The position numbers were made by a program, and so were the translations under genes. The notes under the pieces are model-generated. The model searched no databases. It saw nothing but the letters and a program-made list of their open reading frames with translations, and was not told where the DNA came from. A stretch of DNA of 64,000 nt from Sphingobium sp. B2D3C. Its GTDB lineage: Bacteria; Pseudomonadota; Alphaproteobacteria; Sphingomonadales; Sphingomonadaceae. The stretch is from NCBI RefSeq assembly GCF_025961835.1, contig NZ_JAOQOK010000001.1:2666001-2730000 (forward strand), read 5' to 3'. This document shows positions 63,310 through 64,000 of the stretch, one piece after another (position 1 is the stretch's first letter; the number at the start of each line of letters is the position of its first letter).

Positions 63310-64000
63310 TCAGTGAGAAAGCAGGATCGGGATCGGCGCCTTGGCCAGCAGCGTCCGTGTCGTGCCGCCGAACAGCTGCTCGCGCAGGCGGCTGCGGCCA
63401 TAGCAGCCCATCACCGCCCAGCTCGCGCCGGAGGACCGCATGGCCTCGATCAGTTGGTCGCTCACCGCGCCAGCCTTGGGCAGGCGCCGGCTGACGACCT
63501 TGCAGCCATGCCGGTCAAGATAGGCGGCCGCCTCGTCCGGGTCGCCTTCCCCTTCCCCGATCGTCACCACCTCGACCTCGCTGGCCATGCGCAGCAGCGG
63601 GATGGCCGCCCGCAGCGCGGCATCGGCCGCGCGTGATCCATCCCAGGCGACCAGCGCCTTGCCGAAGAGATCCAGGCGCTTCTGCTCCGTCGGCACCAGC
63701 AGGACCGGGGCGGAGGTCAGCGCCGCGAGACGGGAGGCCGTGTCGCCGGTCTCGTTCACCGCGCCGAAGGCCTGCTTGCCCACGACGATCATGTCGACCA
63801 GCCGGACATTGTCCGTAATGCCCTCCTCGGACTGGCTCTGCACCCGCGCCCACTCATAGCTCACCCCTTCATTGGCGAGCCGGGGCTCGAGCGCCTCGAT
63901 ATTCTTGTCCTCCCGGTCGCGCTCATCCATCATCAGCACGCCGGTGCCGCCGCCCGCGCCAAAACCGTCGGCGATCATGGGAATCTGGACGACATCGAGA
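63310..64000 (-). CDS. Universal stress protein, tandem UspA domains (5' end outside window)
   Basis: The frame stays open to the window edge (before the first internal ATG it reads LDVVQIP), so the N terminus is missing. The visible 230 residues hold the end of one UspA domain (DMIVVGKQAFGAV, then SAPVLLVPTEQK) and a full second one (KALVAWDGSRAADAALRAAI, then WAVMGCYGRSRLREQLFGGT and KAPIPILLSH). The G-x2-G-x9-G(S/T) ATP loop is degraded in the second domain to a CYGRSR...FGGTTRT form. Tandem UspA proteins of about 280 residues help alphaproteobacteria survive stress and low oxygen. Function beyond that is not visible. Confidence 0.88.
   Translation of the reverse strand, partial: LDVVQIPMIADGFGAGGGTGVLMMDERDREDKNIEALEPRLANEGVSYEWARVQSQSEEGITDNVRLVDMIVVGKQAFGAVNETGDTASRLAALTSAPVLLVPTEQKRLDLFGKALVAWDGSRAADAALRAAIPLLRMASEVEVVTIGEGEGDPDEAAAYLDRHGCKVVSRRLPKAGAVSDQLIEAMRSSGASWAVMGCYGRSRLREQLFGGTTRTLLAKAPIPILLSH

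Noticed and set aside
1..64000. tRNA or rRNA genes, CRISPR arrays, insertion sequences, prophage genes
   Set aside because: Intergenic gaps are short; none shows cloverleaf-like sequence, regularly spaced repeats, transposase or phage genes on reading both strands.

Overview
The window looks like a chromosome segment of an alphaproteobacterium, most likely a sphingomonad (Sphingobium/Sphingomonas-like). The reasons are the high G+C, dense co-directional operons with 1-4 base stop/start overlaps, a large TonB-dependent receptor, a ubiquinol-cytochrome c chaperone, and three regulatory signatures typical of the class: a LexA box of the form GTTC-N7-GTTC, an EcfG-type promoter GGAAC-N16-GGTT and a tandem CTGNCAY Pho box. 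I saw no tRNA, rRNA, insertion sequence, prophage or CRISPR array.

Layout. 1-9143: the end of a phospholipid-methyltransferase-like gene; a glycosyltransferase/UDP-galactopyranose mutase fusion divergent from a glycosidase/RmlD fusion, with a perfect FNR-type box between them; then a KaiC-family ATPase translationally coupled to a PAS hybrid histidine kinase. 9334-13290: a secreted beta-helix protein divergent from a Nudix-DUF47 fusion and a Pit phosphate transporter, with a Pho box at the start of the latter pair. 13464-23183: a six-gene glycogen/trehalose operon (glgC, glgX, treZ, treY, a DUF2934 gene, malQ) behind an EcfG-like general-stress promoter. 23233-28311: a small zinc-finger protein, an AlkB-like dioxygenase, and a three-gene tripartite drug efflux operon on the other strand. 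28585-36546: a complete kdp operon (an extra small ORF, kdpF, A, B, C, D, E). 36809-43006: a TonB receptor and two secreted esterases (carboxylesterase, tannase/feruloyl esterase). 43371-64000: mostly housekeeping genes (guaA, prolyl oligopeptidase, an anion transporter, dinB, a DUF177 protein, a respiratory-complex chaperone, bamE, maeB, mutS, glnD, a universal stress protein).

How it fits together. The first half reads as a stress-adaptation region. It holds oxygen-, phosphate- and general-stress-type cis elements, trehalose synthesis from alpha-glucan, potassium uptake, phosphate uptake, surface polysaccharide modification, drug efflux and a KaiC/kinase signalling pair. No textbook defence system or new mobile system is evident. 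The most unusual material is three domain fusions (GT-UGM, GH1-RmlD, Nudix-DUF47), the regulatory elements in front of them, and a lower-G+C orphan gene at 52098-52622.
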